From Flammeovirgaceae bacterium UBA4465 (GTDB taxonomy: Bacteria > Bacteroidota > Bacteroidia > Cytophagales > Cyclobacteriaceae), in NCBI GenBank assembly GCA_905182375.1, contig CAJJBF010000008.1, forward strand, positions 1 through 64,000: a DNA stretch of 64,000 nt. The letters run 5' to 3'. A model generated the notes under the pieces. It was not told where the DNA came from. It did not search any database and was given only the letters and a program-made list of their open reading frames with translations. The stretch's first letter is position 1, and each line of letters opens with the position of its first letter. Shown here in pieces: positions 37,662 to 47,009 of the stretch. The translations under genes were made by a program, and so were the position numbers.

Positions 37662-39839
37662 ATGGGTAAAACAATTATTATTTCAAACAGACTTCCCGTC
37701 AAAATAGAACAGGAGAATAATGAGCTTGTATACAAGGCAAGCGAAGGTGGCCTTGCGACCGGTTTAAATTCTGTTTTTAAACAAGGGAATAATCTTTGGG
37801 TTGGATGGCCCGGGTTGGCCATTGAAAAGTCTCAAGAGAAAGAAGTACATTCTAACCTCATCAAGCAGCACATGAAACCTGTTTTTCTGAGTAGTGAAGA
37901 AATTGAAGATTTCTACGAGGGCTTCAGTAACGAGACCTTATGGCCAAACTTCCATTATTTTAATCAATATACCGTTTACAAAGAAGAGCTTTGGCTCGCC
38001 TATCAGCGCGTCAATCAAAAATTTGCAGAAATCGTTTCAAAAGAACTCGAAGATGATGATACCGTGTGGATAAATGACTATCAACTATTGCTTTTGCCTC
38101 AACTGATCAGGGCCATCAGTCCTAATGCTACTATTGGATTTTTCCTTCACATCCCGTTCCCCTCCTATGAGTCCTTCAGGCTATTGCCGTGGAGAAGGGA
38201 ATTACTCAATGGCATGCTCGGAGCTGATTTTCTGGGGTTTCATACCTACGACGACATGAGACATTTTCTCTCTTCTGTCAATCGACTGGCGGGACTTGGT
38301 AACTCAAACGGTACAATTAAAGTCAAAAATAGACTCATAAAAGCAGATGCTTTACCCATGGGTATCGATTATGAAAAGTATGCCGCCTCTGCTCAAGATC
38401 CAGAGACATTGGCTCGAGAAGCTCGTTATAGAAAATCCATTGGTACCGTAAAACTCATCTTATCCATTGACCGACTGGATTACTCGAAAGGTATTCCCCA
38501 AAGATTAAGGGCTTTTGAGCTTTTTCTCAGCAAATACTCTGATTTTAAAGAGAAAGTATCCCTTTTCATGGTAGTGGTTCCCTCCAGAGATTCTGTTTCA
38601 AAATACAAGCAACTCAAAGAAGAAATAGACCTTTTAGTGGGTCGTATCAACGGTCAATTCTCCAAGCTCAATTGGACACCTATTCATTATTTCTACCGAA
38701 GTTTTCCTTTACCCGCTTTATCTGCATTTTACAGGATTTCCGATGTCGCATTGGTTTCTCCTATGCGGGATGGCATGAATTTAGTTTGTAAAGAATATGT
38801 AGCAAGTAGATTAGACAAAAAGGGAGTCTTGATTCTCAGTGAAATGGCTGGTGCCTCCAAAGAGCTCTCTGATGCCATCATCGTAAATCCCAATGATATT
38901 CACCAATTGGTTGAAGCCATGCATAAAGCATTAACCCTGCCAGAGGAACTGCAAATAGAAAGCATGACCTCGATGCAGAAGTCATTGAAAAGATACAACA
39001 TACATGCCTGGGTTAAATTGTTCATGGATGAACTTGCAAATGTAAAAAAAGAACAAAGTCATCTCAAAACAAGATTGATTGATAACCAACTGTCAGAAGA
39101 AATCAAGCATGCCTATAAACAATCGAAAGAACGATTGATTTTCTTGGATTATGACGGCACACTGGTTGGCTTTAATGAAAATCCTGATGACTCTAAACCC
39201 GATCAAGAGCTCATAAAAATTTTGGAACACCTCACAAAAGACAAAAATAATCACATTGTGATTATCTCGGGTAGAGGCCGGCAATCCCTTGAAGAATGGA
39301 TGAAACCTTATTCATTAGATATTGTAGCAGAACATGGCGTTTGGATTAAAAGGATGGGTAAGCCCTTCAAAACTTTTATAAAAATTAATGCCAGTTGGAA
39401 AAAAGAAACCCTGTCGCTCTTAGAAAGATATGTAAATCGTACGCCAGGTTCCTTCGTCGAAGAAAAGGATTATTCTTTGGTTTGGCATTATAGAAAAGTA
39501 GAAACGGGTTTGGGAGAAGTTCGAACTCGGGAGCTCACCAGTCATTTAAAATACATGACTGCCAATGAAAACTTGGAAGTCCTTGAAGGGGATATGATCG
39601 TAGAAATCAAAAACTCTGAAATTAATAAAGGAAAAGCTGCCCAAAAATTAATGGAAACCTACCCTGAAGCTGACTTTTTATTGGCACTTGGAGATGATTT
39701 TACGGATGAAGATACCTTCAAAGCAATGCCTGAAAAGGCTTATACCATCAAAGTAGGCACCAGTGCTTCTGAAGCAAAGTTCAGCGTTAATTCTTATAAA
39801 GAGGTTCGGAAACTCTTCAACGAAATTATAAAAAGCTAG
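37662..39839 (+). CDS. bifunctional trehalose-6-phosphate synthase/phosphatase
   Basis: 725 residues, a fusion of OtsA and OtsB types. The GT20 synthase domain (about 1-470) has SNRLPVKIE, EGGLATGL, VWINDYQLLLLPQLIR, FFLHIPFPSYESFRLLPWR and RDGMNLVCKEYVA. The HAD phosphatase domain (about 490-725) has FLDYDGTLVGF with the nucleophile Asp, IISGRGRQSLEEW and LALGDDFTDEDTFKAM. It converts UDP-glucose and glucose-6-phosphate through trehalose-6-phosphate to trehalose, an osmolyte. The 3' end overlaps convergent GH15 gene by 14 bases. Confidence 0.95.
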   Translation: MGKTIIISNRLPVKIEQENNELVYKASEGGLATGLNSVFKQGNNLWVGWPGLAIEKSQEKEVHSNLIKQHMKPVFLSSEEIEDFYEGFSNETLWPNFHYFNQYTVYKEELWLAYQRVNQKFAEIVSKELEDDDTVWINDYQLLLLPQLIRAISPNATIGFFLHIPFPSYESFRLLPWRRELLNGMLGADFLGFHTYDDMRHFLSSVNRLAGLGNSNGTIKVKNRLIKADALPMGIDYEKYAASAQDPETLAREARYRKSIGTVKLILSIDRLDYSKGIPQRLRAFELFLSKYSDFKEKVSLFMVVVPSRDSVSKYKQLKEEIDLLVGRINGQFSKLNWTPIHYFYRSFPLPALSAFYRISDVALVSPMRDGMNLVCKEYVASRLDKKGVLILSEMAGASKELSDAIIVNPNDIHQLVEAMHKALTLPEELQIESMTSMQKSLKRYNIHAWVKLFMDELANVKKEQSHLKTRLIDNQLSEEIKHAYKQSKERLIFLDYDGTLVGFNENPDDSKPDQELIKILEHLTKDKNNHIVIISGRGRQSLEEWMKPYSLDIVAEHGVWIKRMGKPFKTFIKINASWKKETLSLLERYVNRTPGSFVEEKDYSLVWHYRKVETGLGEVRTRELTSHLKYMTANENLEVLEGDMIVEIKNSEINKGKAAQKLMETYPEADFLLALGDDFTDEDTFKAMPEKAYTIKVGTSASEAKFSVNSYKEVRKLFNEIIKS

Positions 39840-41625
39840 GTCTATCCAGTTTATTTGCTATTCTTGTTGCGGCATTTAATAATCCCACATGGCTGTATGC
39901 TTGTGGGAAATTTCCCCACATACCTCCATCTTTTTCGTTTACATCCTCACTCAAAAGTCCCACATGGTTGCTGAATGAAATAAGATTTTCGAAATATTTG
40001 ATGGCTTCGTCTAACCTTCCCACGCAGGCCAAAGACTCAACATACCAAAAAGCACAAATTAAAAAGGTCGTCTCAGGTGCCCCAAAATCATCTTGATGCT
40101 TGTATCTATAAAAGAGTCCCCCAGAGGCTGCCAGCTCTTTTTCCATGGCGATCAAATGATCCTTGGCTCTTTGTGAATGGGCAGGAAGATAGTTCATCAT
40201 GATGAGTTGTAAGGTGCTGGCATCCATCCTATCAACCCCAACTGCCTGCGCATATCCTTTCTTTGACGGCACGTATGCATTTTCAATTTTAATTTCAGAT
40301 CTCTTTTTTAACTTGACTGCTAAGGTACCCATTTCTTCATTTTTCAGTACTTTTGCCATCTTTATGGCAGCACAACTTCCTGCCCAATGAAATAGATAGG
40401 TATAGGTATGATGTTGCTTCAAATTTCTAAATTCCCATAAGCCTGCGTCTTTTTCGTCAAAGGTTTTTTCAATCATTTTCAGGGTTTTCATAATCAATCC
40501 TGAAGAATCAAATCTTTCGGTAAAAATGATTCTTTTATCCTCATATAGCGGCAATAACGATATTAAAACCTGACCATAGACGTCATTCTGTATGTGAGTA
40601 TAAGCTTGATTTCCCACTCTGACAGGCTGATTTCCTAAATATCCTTTTAAAGGAATTTCAACTTCAGTAAGGGCTTTTTTTCCTGATATCCCGTAAAGCG
40701 GTTGATAACGACTTTCCTCATCAATGGTCGTATTTAATATGTAGTGAAAATACTTTTCTAATTCTTCAAAATGACCAATATTACTGAACGCATTTAGTGT
40801 ATAGAAGGTATCTCGCATCCAACAATATCTATAATCCCAATTCCGGGTACTACCAGGGGATTCGGGTAAACTCGTCGTCATCGCTGCTACAATTGCACCC
40901 GTATCTTCATATTGATGAATTTTCAGGATTAAGGCCGATCGAATCGCTTCTCGCTGATAAAAATCAACCACACTAGAAGTTTTGACCCAATCCCTCCAAT
41001 AAATCTTGGTTCTACTCAAAAAAACATCGCAAGTCTCAATAATGGTGCCTTCTAAGGGGGGGCCATATGTCAATACCATATACTTATCCTCATTCAATAC
41101 AAAAGCCTGATCGTCTACGATATAATTGAGTGAAATATTAGTTGTCAATCGCACATTTGCTTCTAAGCCTAAAAATTCAATGTGATTACTTCCAAGACTT
41201 TGTTTGGGAACTACATTTCCATACTCTCCCACTGGTTTACATTTGACAATAATTTTTGGATTTCCTGTTATTCGCTCTATTTTTCTTACCAGCATGAGGG
41301 GTTTAAAATAACGATCAGACTGATAAAATCGGGGTGCAAAATCAGTCACTCGGTAGGTACCCTCTGGAGAAGATATTTCTGTTTGAAGGATATTGGTATT
41401 TTCTAAATAAATCTGTTTAGATTCGAATACCTCTTGTAATGGCTTGATAGAAAATTCACCTCCTTTTTCTTGGTCTAAGATCGATCCAAAGACAAAACTA
41501 CTATCGAATCGAGGCCAACACATCCAAGCAATGCTCGTATCGGTATGCACGTGGGCAGTAAAAGCACAGTTGCCAATTACACCATAATCATAGGTATGTC
41601 TTTCCATAATGCTATTTTTATTCAT
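39826..41625 (-). CDS. glycoside hydrolase family 15 protein
   Basis: 599 residues. An N-terminal beta domain (about 1-230) is followed by an (alpha/alpha)6 barrel. Recognisable GH15 segments are GNCAFTAHVHTDTSIAWMCWPRFD, RNWDYRYCWMRDTFYTLNAF (split here as RNWDYRYCWMRD), and the late SEDVNEKDGGMWGNFPQAYSH. No signal peptide, so it is cytoplasmic. Relatives are glucoamylase or trehalase. Its place against the trehalose synthase gene supports intracellular alpha-glucan or trehalose turnover, though the substrate is not determined. The first Met could also be the internal MERHTYDYG, six residues on. Confidence 0.88.
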   Translation of the reverse strand: MNKNSIMERHTYDYGVIGNCAFTAHVHTDTSIAWMCWPRFDSSFVFGSILDQEKGGEFSIKPLQEVFESKQIYLENTNILQTEISSPEGTYRVTDFAPRFYQSDRYFKPLMLVRKIERITGNPKIIVKCKPVGEYGNVVPKQSLGSNHIEFLGLEANVRLTTNISLNYIVDDQAFVLNEDKYMVLTYGPPLEGTIIETCDVFLSRTKIYWRDWVKTSSVVDFYQREAIRSALILKIHQYEDTGAIVAAMTTSLPESPGSTRNWDYRYCWMRDTFYTLNAFSNIGHFEELEKYFHYILNTTIDEESRYQPLYGISGKKALTEVEIPLKGYLGNQPVRVGNQAYTHIQNDVYGQVLISLLPLYEDKRIIFTERFDSSGLIMKTLKMIEKTFDEKDAGLWEFRNLKQHHTYTYLFHWAGSCAAIKMAKVLKNEEMGTLAVKLKKRSEIKIENAYVPSKKGYAQAVGVDRMDASTLQLIMMNYLPAHSQRAKDHLIAMEKELAASGGLFYRYKHQDDFGAPETTFLICAFWYVESLACVGRLDEAIKYFENLISFSNHVGLLSEDVNEKDGGMWGNFPQAYSHVGLLNAATRIANKLDRPSFL

Positions 41626-41870
41626 CGATAAGAATCGTAATCATTTGTAATATTCCTAATATGTCGGTCGTAATTTAATTAAAATTATAATACATTATTG
41701 ATTTTATTATTATTTTGAATAAAAATTATTGTTTAATTAAATAAATGATCATATTTTAAAAAAATTATCAATCATTTCCTTAAAAACGGGATATAAATTA
41801 CAATTAGAATATCTCCCTAAAGCATTTACTATTTGGCCTCAAATCACTAACTTTGAAATAAAAGAGGGCG

Positions 41871-42947
41871 GTGCTGGATAATTTATTTTTAAATAAAAAA
41901 GTCAAACTAGGACTATGGATCCTATGGGTAGTGATCATTTACCAAACACTTATCACCGCACTTGTAGAGGTAGAGAAAATTAGCCCACAATCTACTTTAA
42001 GCGATTATAAAAATGCTTACTGGTACTCTATTGTGACTTTAACCACAGTGGGCTATGGAGATTTATTCCCCTTAACTACTCATGGTAGAATTATTGGTGG
42101 CATTTTTGTATTATTGAGTATGGTTTTTTATGCTACCGTCATCGGTGGAGTTTCAAATATTATTGTAAACATTAAAGAGAACAAGAAATTGGGATATGAA
42201 GGAACAAGCTTCTCCAATCATATAGTGATGATTGGATGGGATGATTTTGGAAATTTAGTAGCCGATCAACTTTTCGGTGTAGGTAAAAAAATGGGTATTA
42301 TAACCGACAACAAAACTACGGTTGACTTCATAAAAGACAAATACCAAACCAAAGACCTCTTTGTGTTATTTAATGACTACAAAAATATTGATCTCTACAA
42401 AAAAATTAATATTGAGCTTTCAAGCATGGTTTTTATTAACCAAAACAGTGACACAGACAAACTTGTCACGGCGCTGAATCTCAAAAAACATTATCCAAAT
42501 CTGAGATTATCAGTAGTTCTTGACAATTCTGAATTAAAGGAAACCTTCATCGCAGCGGGCGTAGAGCAAATTATATTGCAACACGAAATCTCATCGAAAC
42601 TCTTAGCTAGCTATATTTTTGAACCGGATGTCGCTGATTACGCAGAATCTATCATGTCTTTTGCTAAATCAGATGATGACTTTGACATAAAACAATTTAA
42701 AGTAGTCGCCGAAAACCCTTACCTCCATAAAACCTATGAAGAGGCCTTTTTTAATTTGAAAATGAAGTATAATGGGGTTTTAATTGGGATTTCAAAAAAT
42801 AAAGAGTCCGGGGGGCGAGAACTGATCAAGAATCCCGCCTTTGATTTAAAAATAGAATTGGGTGATTATTTGATTGTTATCCTCAATGGTAGGGCTCATC
42901 AACATATAAGTAAAATTTTTAATGTTGAAGAAGGACTCATACAATAA
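41871..42947 (+). CDS. two-TM potassium channel with RCK/TrkA-N domain
   Basis: 358 residues. One helix (about 13-33), the pore loop YWYSIVTLTTVGYGDLFP with selectivity filter TVGYGD (about 56-61), a second helix (about 72-98) and a cytosolic RCK domain (about 110-230, VMIGWDDFGNLVADQL as Rossmann start), followed by a TrkA-C-like segment (about 265-350). This is the MthK/Kch layout for ligand-gated K+ flux. The start is GTG at 41871. An exact -7 element TAACTTTG lies about 20 bases upstream. It may serve osmotic control together with the trehalose genes to its left. Confidence 0.9.
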   Translation: MLDNLFLNKKVKLGLWILWVVIIYQTLITALVEVEKISPQSTLSDYKNAYWYSIVTLTTVGYGDLFPLTTHGRIIGGIFVLLSMVFYATVIGGVSNIIVNIKENKKLGYEGTSFSNHIVMIGWDDFGNLVADQLFGVGKKMGIITDNKTTVDFIKDKYQTKDLFVLFNDYKNIDLYKKINIELSSMVFINQNSDTDKLVTALNLKKHYPNLRLSVVLDNSELKETFIAAGVEQIILQHEISSKLLASYIFEPDVADYAESIMSFAKSDDDFDIKQFKVVAENPYLHKTYEEAFFNLKMKYNGVLIGISKNKESGGRELIKNPAFDLKIELGDYLIVILNGRAHQHISKIFNVEEGLIQ

Positions 42948-42963
42948 ACTAATTCCAACTCCC

Positions 42964-43389
42964 ATGAAAACTATTTTATCTGTCATTCTTTTGGTGCTCA
43001 TTATATCCTTTGGCTGTGAAAATCAATCCTTGTCAGAAGATGAAAAATTCTCTACTCGAGAAATTCATGAAAACGTGCAATGGCATTTTGATAAAATAGA
43101 GGTCGATGGGGCTGAATATTTAATTCTTGAGAAAGACAACAACAATCCTCACGAAGGCTTTGGCTTCATGTCCATCAGAGCAAACACCTTGCTACAAAAG
43201 CAAGATTCAATTCTGGCCTATTTAAGAGCCAATCAACAAATGCAAGCTAAGATATATGCCGCGCTAAACGGCATTAGTGAGGAAGATGCCTTAGCAATCA
43301 ACGATAGGTTGTATAACCAATCATTAATGAGCCAAAGTCAAGAACTTCAGGATTTATCTGAACAAAATCATGCCAGCAAATTACAATAA
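42964..43389 (+). CDS. small lipoprotein, unknown function
   Basis: About 141 residues from the ATG at 42964; a further in-frame ATG at 42922 lies inside the channel gene and gives no proper signal. The chosen start gives a lipoprotein signal with lipobox FGCE (Cys near position 18). The mature part is acidic with helical heptads (TLLQKQDSILAYLRANQQMQ) and contains HEGFGFMS. No family recognised. It follows the channel by 16 bases and may be co-transcribed. Confidence 0.6.
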   Translation: MKTILSVILLVLIISFGCENQSLSEDEKFSTREIHENVQWHFDKIEVDGAEYLILEKDNNNPHEGFGFMSIRANTLLQKQDSILAYLRANQQMQAKIYAALNGISEEDALAINDRLYNQSLMSQSQELQDLSEQNHASKLQ

Positions 43390-43436
43390 CAACATACGCG
43401 CCTTCATCATGAATAAGACGCAGGTAATCGTACCAC

Positions 43437-44180
43437 TTACTTGGGAAGTTTCTCAATAAAAAAATGACTTATAAGACCTAATATCCTTGCTAGGTCTTCA
43501 TCTACACCCGCAAGTTTTTTTGGGTTTTTCACCCAATTTTTTGCATCAGCAATCTCACTGGTAGATCCAAATACTTCTGACAATAAATGACAATCATGAG
43601 TCAGAGAAAAAAGAATTGAAAATGACACATCATTCTTAAATCCTCTTAACACCAATGCCCTTAGGGTATTTCTTATTTCTTTTTCATAGGCATAATTCAC
43701 ATTTTCCATTCGCTCACTCAAAGGAATCCACAATAAAGTGTTCTCTTCCCTTTTGAGAATACCTCTGCCAATCAACAACTCCTCTAAATCGTCATGGACC
43801 TTTTGAAGTTCATTTTTCAATCTTAAGATCTCCTCAATAAGTCCACCCCCCTCTGTGAGATTTTTTAATACCTTATCTAAAAAAATATGGCCCGTCTGCT
43901 TAGTAGAAATTATTTTAATAAACCCTTTTTTGAGACTGATACTACCCATCAAAGAAAGCTGCAAAATCCCCCCTGCTATTAACCCATAATCAATGACTTT
44001 TTCTGATTTTTTAAGCAATTGACCCTCGACATCACCTAAGGCAAGCAGATACAATCCTTCCGAGATACTCAAGCGTAATTCGTGAATCGGTTCTTCCAAT
44101 TCCACAGATTTTCTTACACTTGCTTTAAGTTGATCAATATCAAAGGGCTCTGGTGTCGAATCTTCTTTTTTTGATGACAT
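43437..44180 (-). CDS. GPP34 (GOLPH3/Vps74-like) family protein
   Basis: 247 residues, no signal. From about residue 38 it follows the GPP34 pattern: LRLSISEGLYLLALGDVEGQLL, VIDYGLIAGGILQLSLMGSI, a short beta segment IKIISTK and HIFLDKVLKNL. The helical rest has LLIGRGILKREE and ALVLRGFKNDVSF, also seen in the family. Eukaryotic GOLPH3 binds phosphatidylinositol-4-phosphate in the Golgi; bacterial members are uncharacterised and may bind anionic membrane lipid. An extra acidic N-terminal segment of about 35 residues is present. The ATG directly abuts the stop of the antiporter gene. Confidence 0.75.
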   Translation of the reverse strand: MSSKKEDSTPEPFDIDQLKASVRKSVELEEPIHELRLSISEGLYLLALGDVEGQLLKKSEKVIDYGLIAGGILQLSLMGSISLKKGFIKIISTKQTGHIFLDKVLKNLTEGGGLIEEILRLKNELQKVHDDLEELLIGRGILKREENTLLWIPLSERMENVNYAYEKEIRNTLRALVLRGFKNDVSFSILFSLTHDCHLLSEVFGSTSEIADAKNWVKNPKKLAGVDEDLARILGLISHFFIEKLPK

Positions 44181-45440
44181 TTATTGGATTCTTCTAAGTA
44201 GTGCCGGAATGGTCAGGCCTTGGACCAAAATAGAGAAAACAACTACACAATAAGTTGTGAACAAAATAATGATTTTAAAATTACTGGGGATCCATTCAAA
44301 ATCAGATAAGGATAATGCCAAAGCAACGGAAATCCCGCCTCTCAATCCTCCCCATATAAGTAAGGGGGTCGCCCCTTTCTCAAACTTAATTTTTAGAGAC
44401 ATCAAACCTACAGGTAAGGAAACACCGATGGATCGTCCCGTAAGAACAATCAAAATGCCCACTGCTCCTAGTAAGAACATATCACTGGTGACATCCTTGG
44501 CGATCACGAGCATTTCTAAACCAATCAAGATAAATAACATGGCGTTTAAAGTCTCATCTAACAAATGCCAAAATTTAAAAACATATTTGCCCGTGGCATT
44601 CGCCAATTTTTCATCCCTTCCTTTGTTACCAATAGATAGACCTAAAATAACCATCGCCAAAGGAGCAGAGACATGAATCGATTCAGCAAATCGACCACCG
44701 ATCATTACCAGGCTGAGCGTAACCAAAACTTCTAGCTCCACGTAATCGTTATCAATAAAAAGCAAAATTTTAAATCCAATATAACCCAATATAGCTCCGA
44801 GCAATAAACCTCCAAAAACTTCTTGACCGAATAAAATACCCACTTCTCCTATATCGAAAGTATCCATTCCTCTCTCTGCAACGCCTAAAATAGTTAAAAA
44901 GACAACCACACCTACCCCATCATTGAAAAGGGATTCGCCCGCAACTTTAATTTCTAAGTTTTTAGATAAATTAAATTTCTTAAGTAGGGCTAAAACAGCG
45001 ATTGGATCCGTAGGTGAAATAAGAGCCCCAAAAAGTAAACAGTAGATAAAATCCATTTCAATCCCCAATAATGGGAATATATAAAACACTAAGGCGCCAA
45101 CCACAAATGTGGAAATGAGAGTACCAAAAACTGCTAAAATAATAATAGGTACTTTTTCTTCTATCATGGTATTCAAATCCATTGACAACGCTCCTGCAAA
45201 AAGTAAAAAATTCAACATGATGTCCAGAAGGACTTCTTTAAATTCAAATTCCTCAATGATATGCTCTGCCCCTTGGGCTATGCCCGGAAATAAAATACCC
45301 ACCAAAAGAACCAAAGCGGAACTGATCAAAGCAATCAGCATAAGTCCGATGGTAGACGGTAATTTTAAATATGCTATGTTGATAAGAGTGAAAGCAGCTG
45401 AGAGGACTAGCAATAATGTGATTAAATCGATAATACTCAT
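44181..45440 (-). CDS. NhaP-type Na+(K+)/H+ antiporter (CPA1)
   Basis: 419 residues, about 12-13 helices. Recognisable CPA1 segments are LLFGALISPTDPIAVLALLKK, KVAGESLFNDGVGVVVFL with the conserved Asn-Asp pair that binds the cation, ISGRSIGV-like LIVLTGRSIGVSL and LIWGGLRGGISVALALSL near the C-terminus. It exports Na+ or K+ in exchange for protons. The GPP34 gene begins at the next base, so the two are translationally linked. Confidence 0.92.
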   Translation of the reverse strand: MSIIDLITLLLVLSAAFTLINIAYLKLPSTIGLMLIALISSALVLLVGILFPGIAQGAEHIIEEFEFKEVLLDIMLNFLLFAGALSMDLNTMIEEKVPIIILAVFGTLISTFVVGALVFYIFPLLGIEMDFIYCLLFGALISPTDPIAVLALLKKFNLSKNLEIKVAGESLFNDGVGVVVFLTILGVAERGMDTFDIGEVGILFGQEVFGGLLLGAILGYIGFKILLFIDNDYVELEVLVTLSLVMIGGRFAESIHVSAPLAMVILGLSIGNKGRDEKLANATGKYVFKFWHLLDETLNAMLFILIGLEMLVIAKDVTSDMFLLGAVGILIVLTGRSIGVSLPVGLMSLKIKFEKGATPLLIWGGLRGGISVALALSLSDFEWIPSNFKIIILFTTYCVVVFSILVQGLTIPALLRRIQ

Positions 45441-45560
45441 AGTAGGTTCATCAAAAGATAAGATTGGGTCTTTAAAAGGCGAAAAGTAACTACAAAAAAT
45501 TACAAAAAAAACTGTCTACCCGTTTAATTAAGTCTAAAATATTCGTTAATTCGTATTCAT

Positions 45561-46874
45561 ATGATAAAAAAGCTCAAGAGTACCAAGCAAGCAAATAAGA
45601 GAATAAAACTATTTTTTGTAAAAATCATGCTGCTGCCCCTCCTTTTTTCATCCTGCCAATTGATTCACAAAAGCAGCTGGAAAACCCATGTGAAAAGCAT
45701 ATCAAATGAAGTTGCAAACCTACCCAAATCTTTTACCGGTTTATCTGTATATGACCTTGATCAAAATAAATATTTAATCAAAATCAATGATGATCACTAC
45801 TTCACTCCCGCCTCGAATACTAAAATCCTTACACTCGCTGCCTATTTAAACCTTCATCTAACTAATATTCCTTCCTTTTATTACCAAAAGATAGAAAATC
45901 AACTTCATTTAATTCCTTTAGGAGATCCTACCTTCCTTCATCCAGAATTTGAGGAACAGCCTGGATATACTTACTTAACTTCACTACTCTCTGACTCCTT
46001 AATATTACATCCTCCTCTACATCCCATTTCACATTACGGACCCGGCTGGTCGTGGGATGATTATAATTATTATTTTCAATTAGAAAGATCTTGGATGCCC
46101 ATTTTTGGAAATAGGGTCAATATCCAATCTAGCCTTGATGAAATTACTATTTCACCCAGCTTCTTTGCCCCTTTCGTAAACGTTGACGCAGATAAAAAAC
46201 ATCGCGATCCTGATTATAATATTTTTAATTATCCCATCGAATCCCTTTCTGAAGATAAAAATAATTACGTGCCCTTCAAGATCAATAATGAATTAATAAA
46301 AAAGCTGCTCATAGATACGCTTCCAACAACTGTAATTTTAGGTCTCCCTGAAGAATTGGGTAAAGGCACTCTTATTCAAGGTCCTTTGGTAACTCCCATT
46401 CTTAAAAAAATGATGTTTAAAAGTGATAACTTTTTAGCAGAGCAACTATTGATCAATGCGCAAAGAGTACAAGGATATGAAACACAAAAGACGTACCTGA
46501 ACTATTTAAAATCCTCGCTATTTGCCTCATTACCAGATCTCATGATATGGGTAGATGGATCGGGATTGTCTGTATACAATATGAACACGCCTCGGAATTT
46601 AGTCAAAGCACTTGAAATCATCTTTCATATGATTACTTGGGATGAAATCATTGAACTATTTCCAAATAAATTCGCTGATGGAAATAACGATAATTCTTTT
46701 GTTTATGCCAAAACAGGTACCTTAAGACACAATCAAGCGCTCAGTGGTTATTTGATCACCCAATCGGGTCGAAAATTGGCTTTCAGTTTTATGAGCAATC
46801 ACTATACAGTACCCCCATCGCAAATAAGAGCCGAAATAGAAAAAATATTGCTTCATATCAGAGATGCTTATTAA
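45561..46874 (+). CDS. dacB: PBP4-type D-alanyl-D-alanine carboxypeptidase (S13)
   Basis: 437 residues. Lipobox LLFSSC at Cys32, after a basic N-terminus. Penicillin-binding motifs are present: SxxK as Ser85-Asn-Thr-Lys88 in TPASNTKIL, SxN-type GSGLSVYN, and KTG in FVYAKTGTLRH. It trims pentapeptides or cross-links of peptidoglycan in the periplasm. It stands alone, divergent from the antiporter. Confidence 0.88.
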   Translation: MIKKLKSTKQANKRIKLFFVKIMLLPLLFSSCQLIHKSSWKTHVKSISNEVANLPKSFTGLSVYDLDQNKYLIKINDDHYFTPASNTKILTLAAYLNLHLTNIPSFYYQKIENQLHLIPLGDPTFLHPEFEEQPGYTYLTSLLSDSLILHPPLHPISHYGPGWSWDDYNYYFQLERSWMPIFGNRVNIQSSLDEITISPSFFAPFVNVDADKKHRDPDYNIFNYPIESLSEDKNNYVPFKINNELIKKLLIDTLPTTVILGLPEELGKGTLIQGPLVTPILKKMMFKSDNFLAEQLLINAQRVQGYETQKTYLNYLKSSLFASLPDLMIWVDGSGLSVYNMNTPRNLVKALEIIFHMITWDEIIELFPNKFADGNNDNSFVYAKTGTLRHNQALSGYLITQSGRKLAFSFMSNHYTVPPSQIRAEIEKILLHIRDAY

Positions 46875-47009
46875 TTCATCTATCAAACGAAATATTGACC
46901 TTTAATAACTTATCTAAGACCGTTACCCATTTTTGCCTTCCCATTTAGTCTTCATTTAATTAAACTTATAGATAATACACACTTTGTACCATTCATTAAA
47001 ATATAAATT

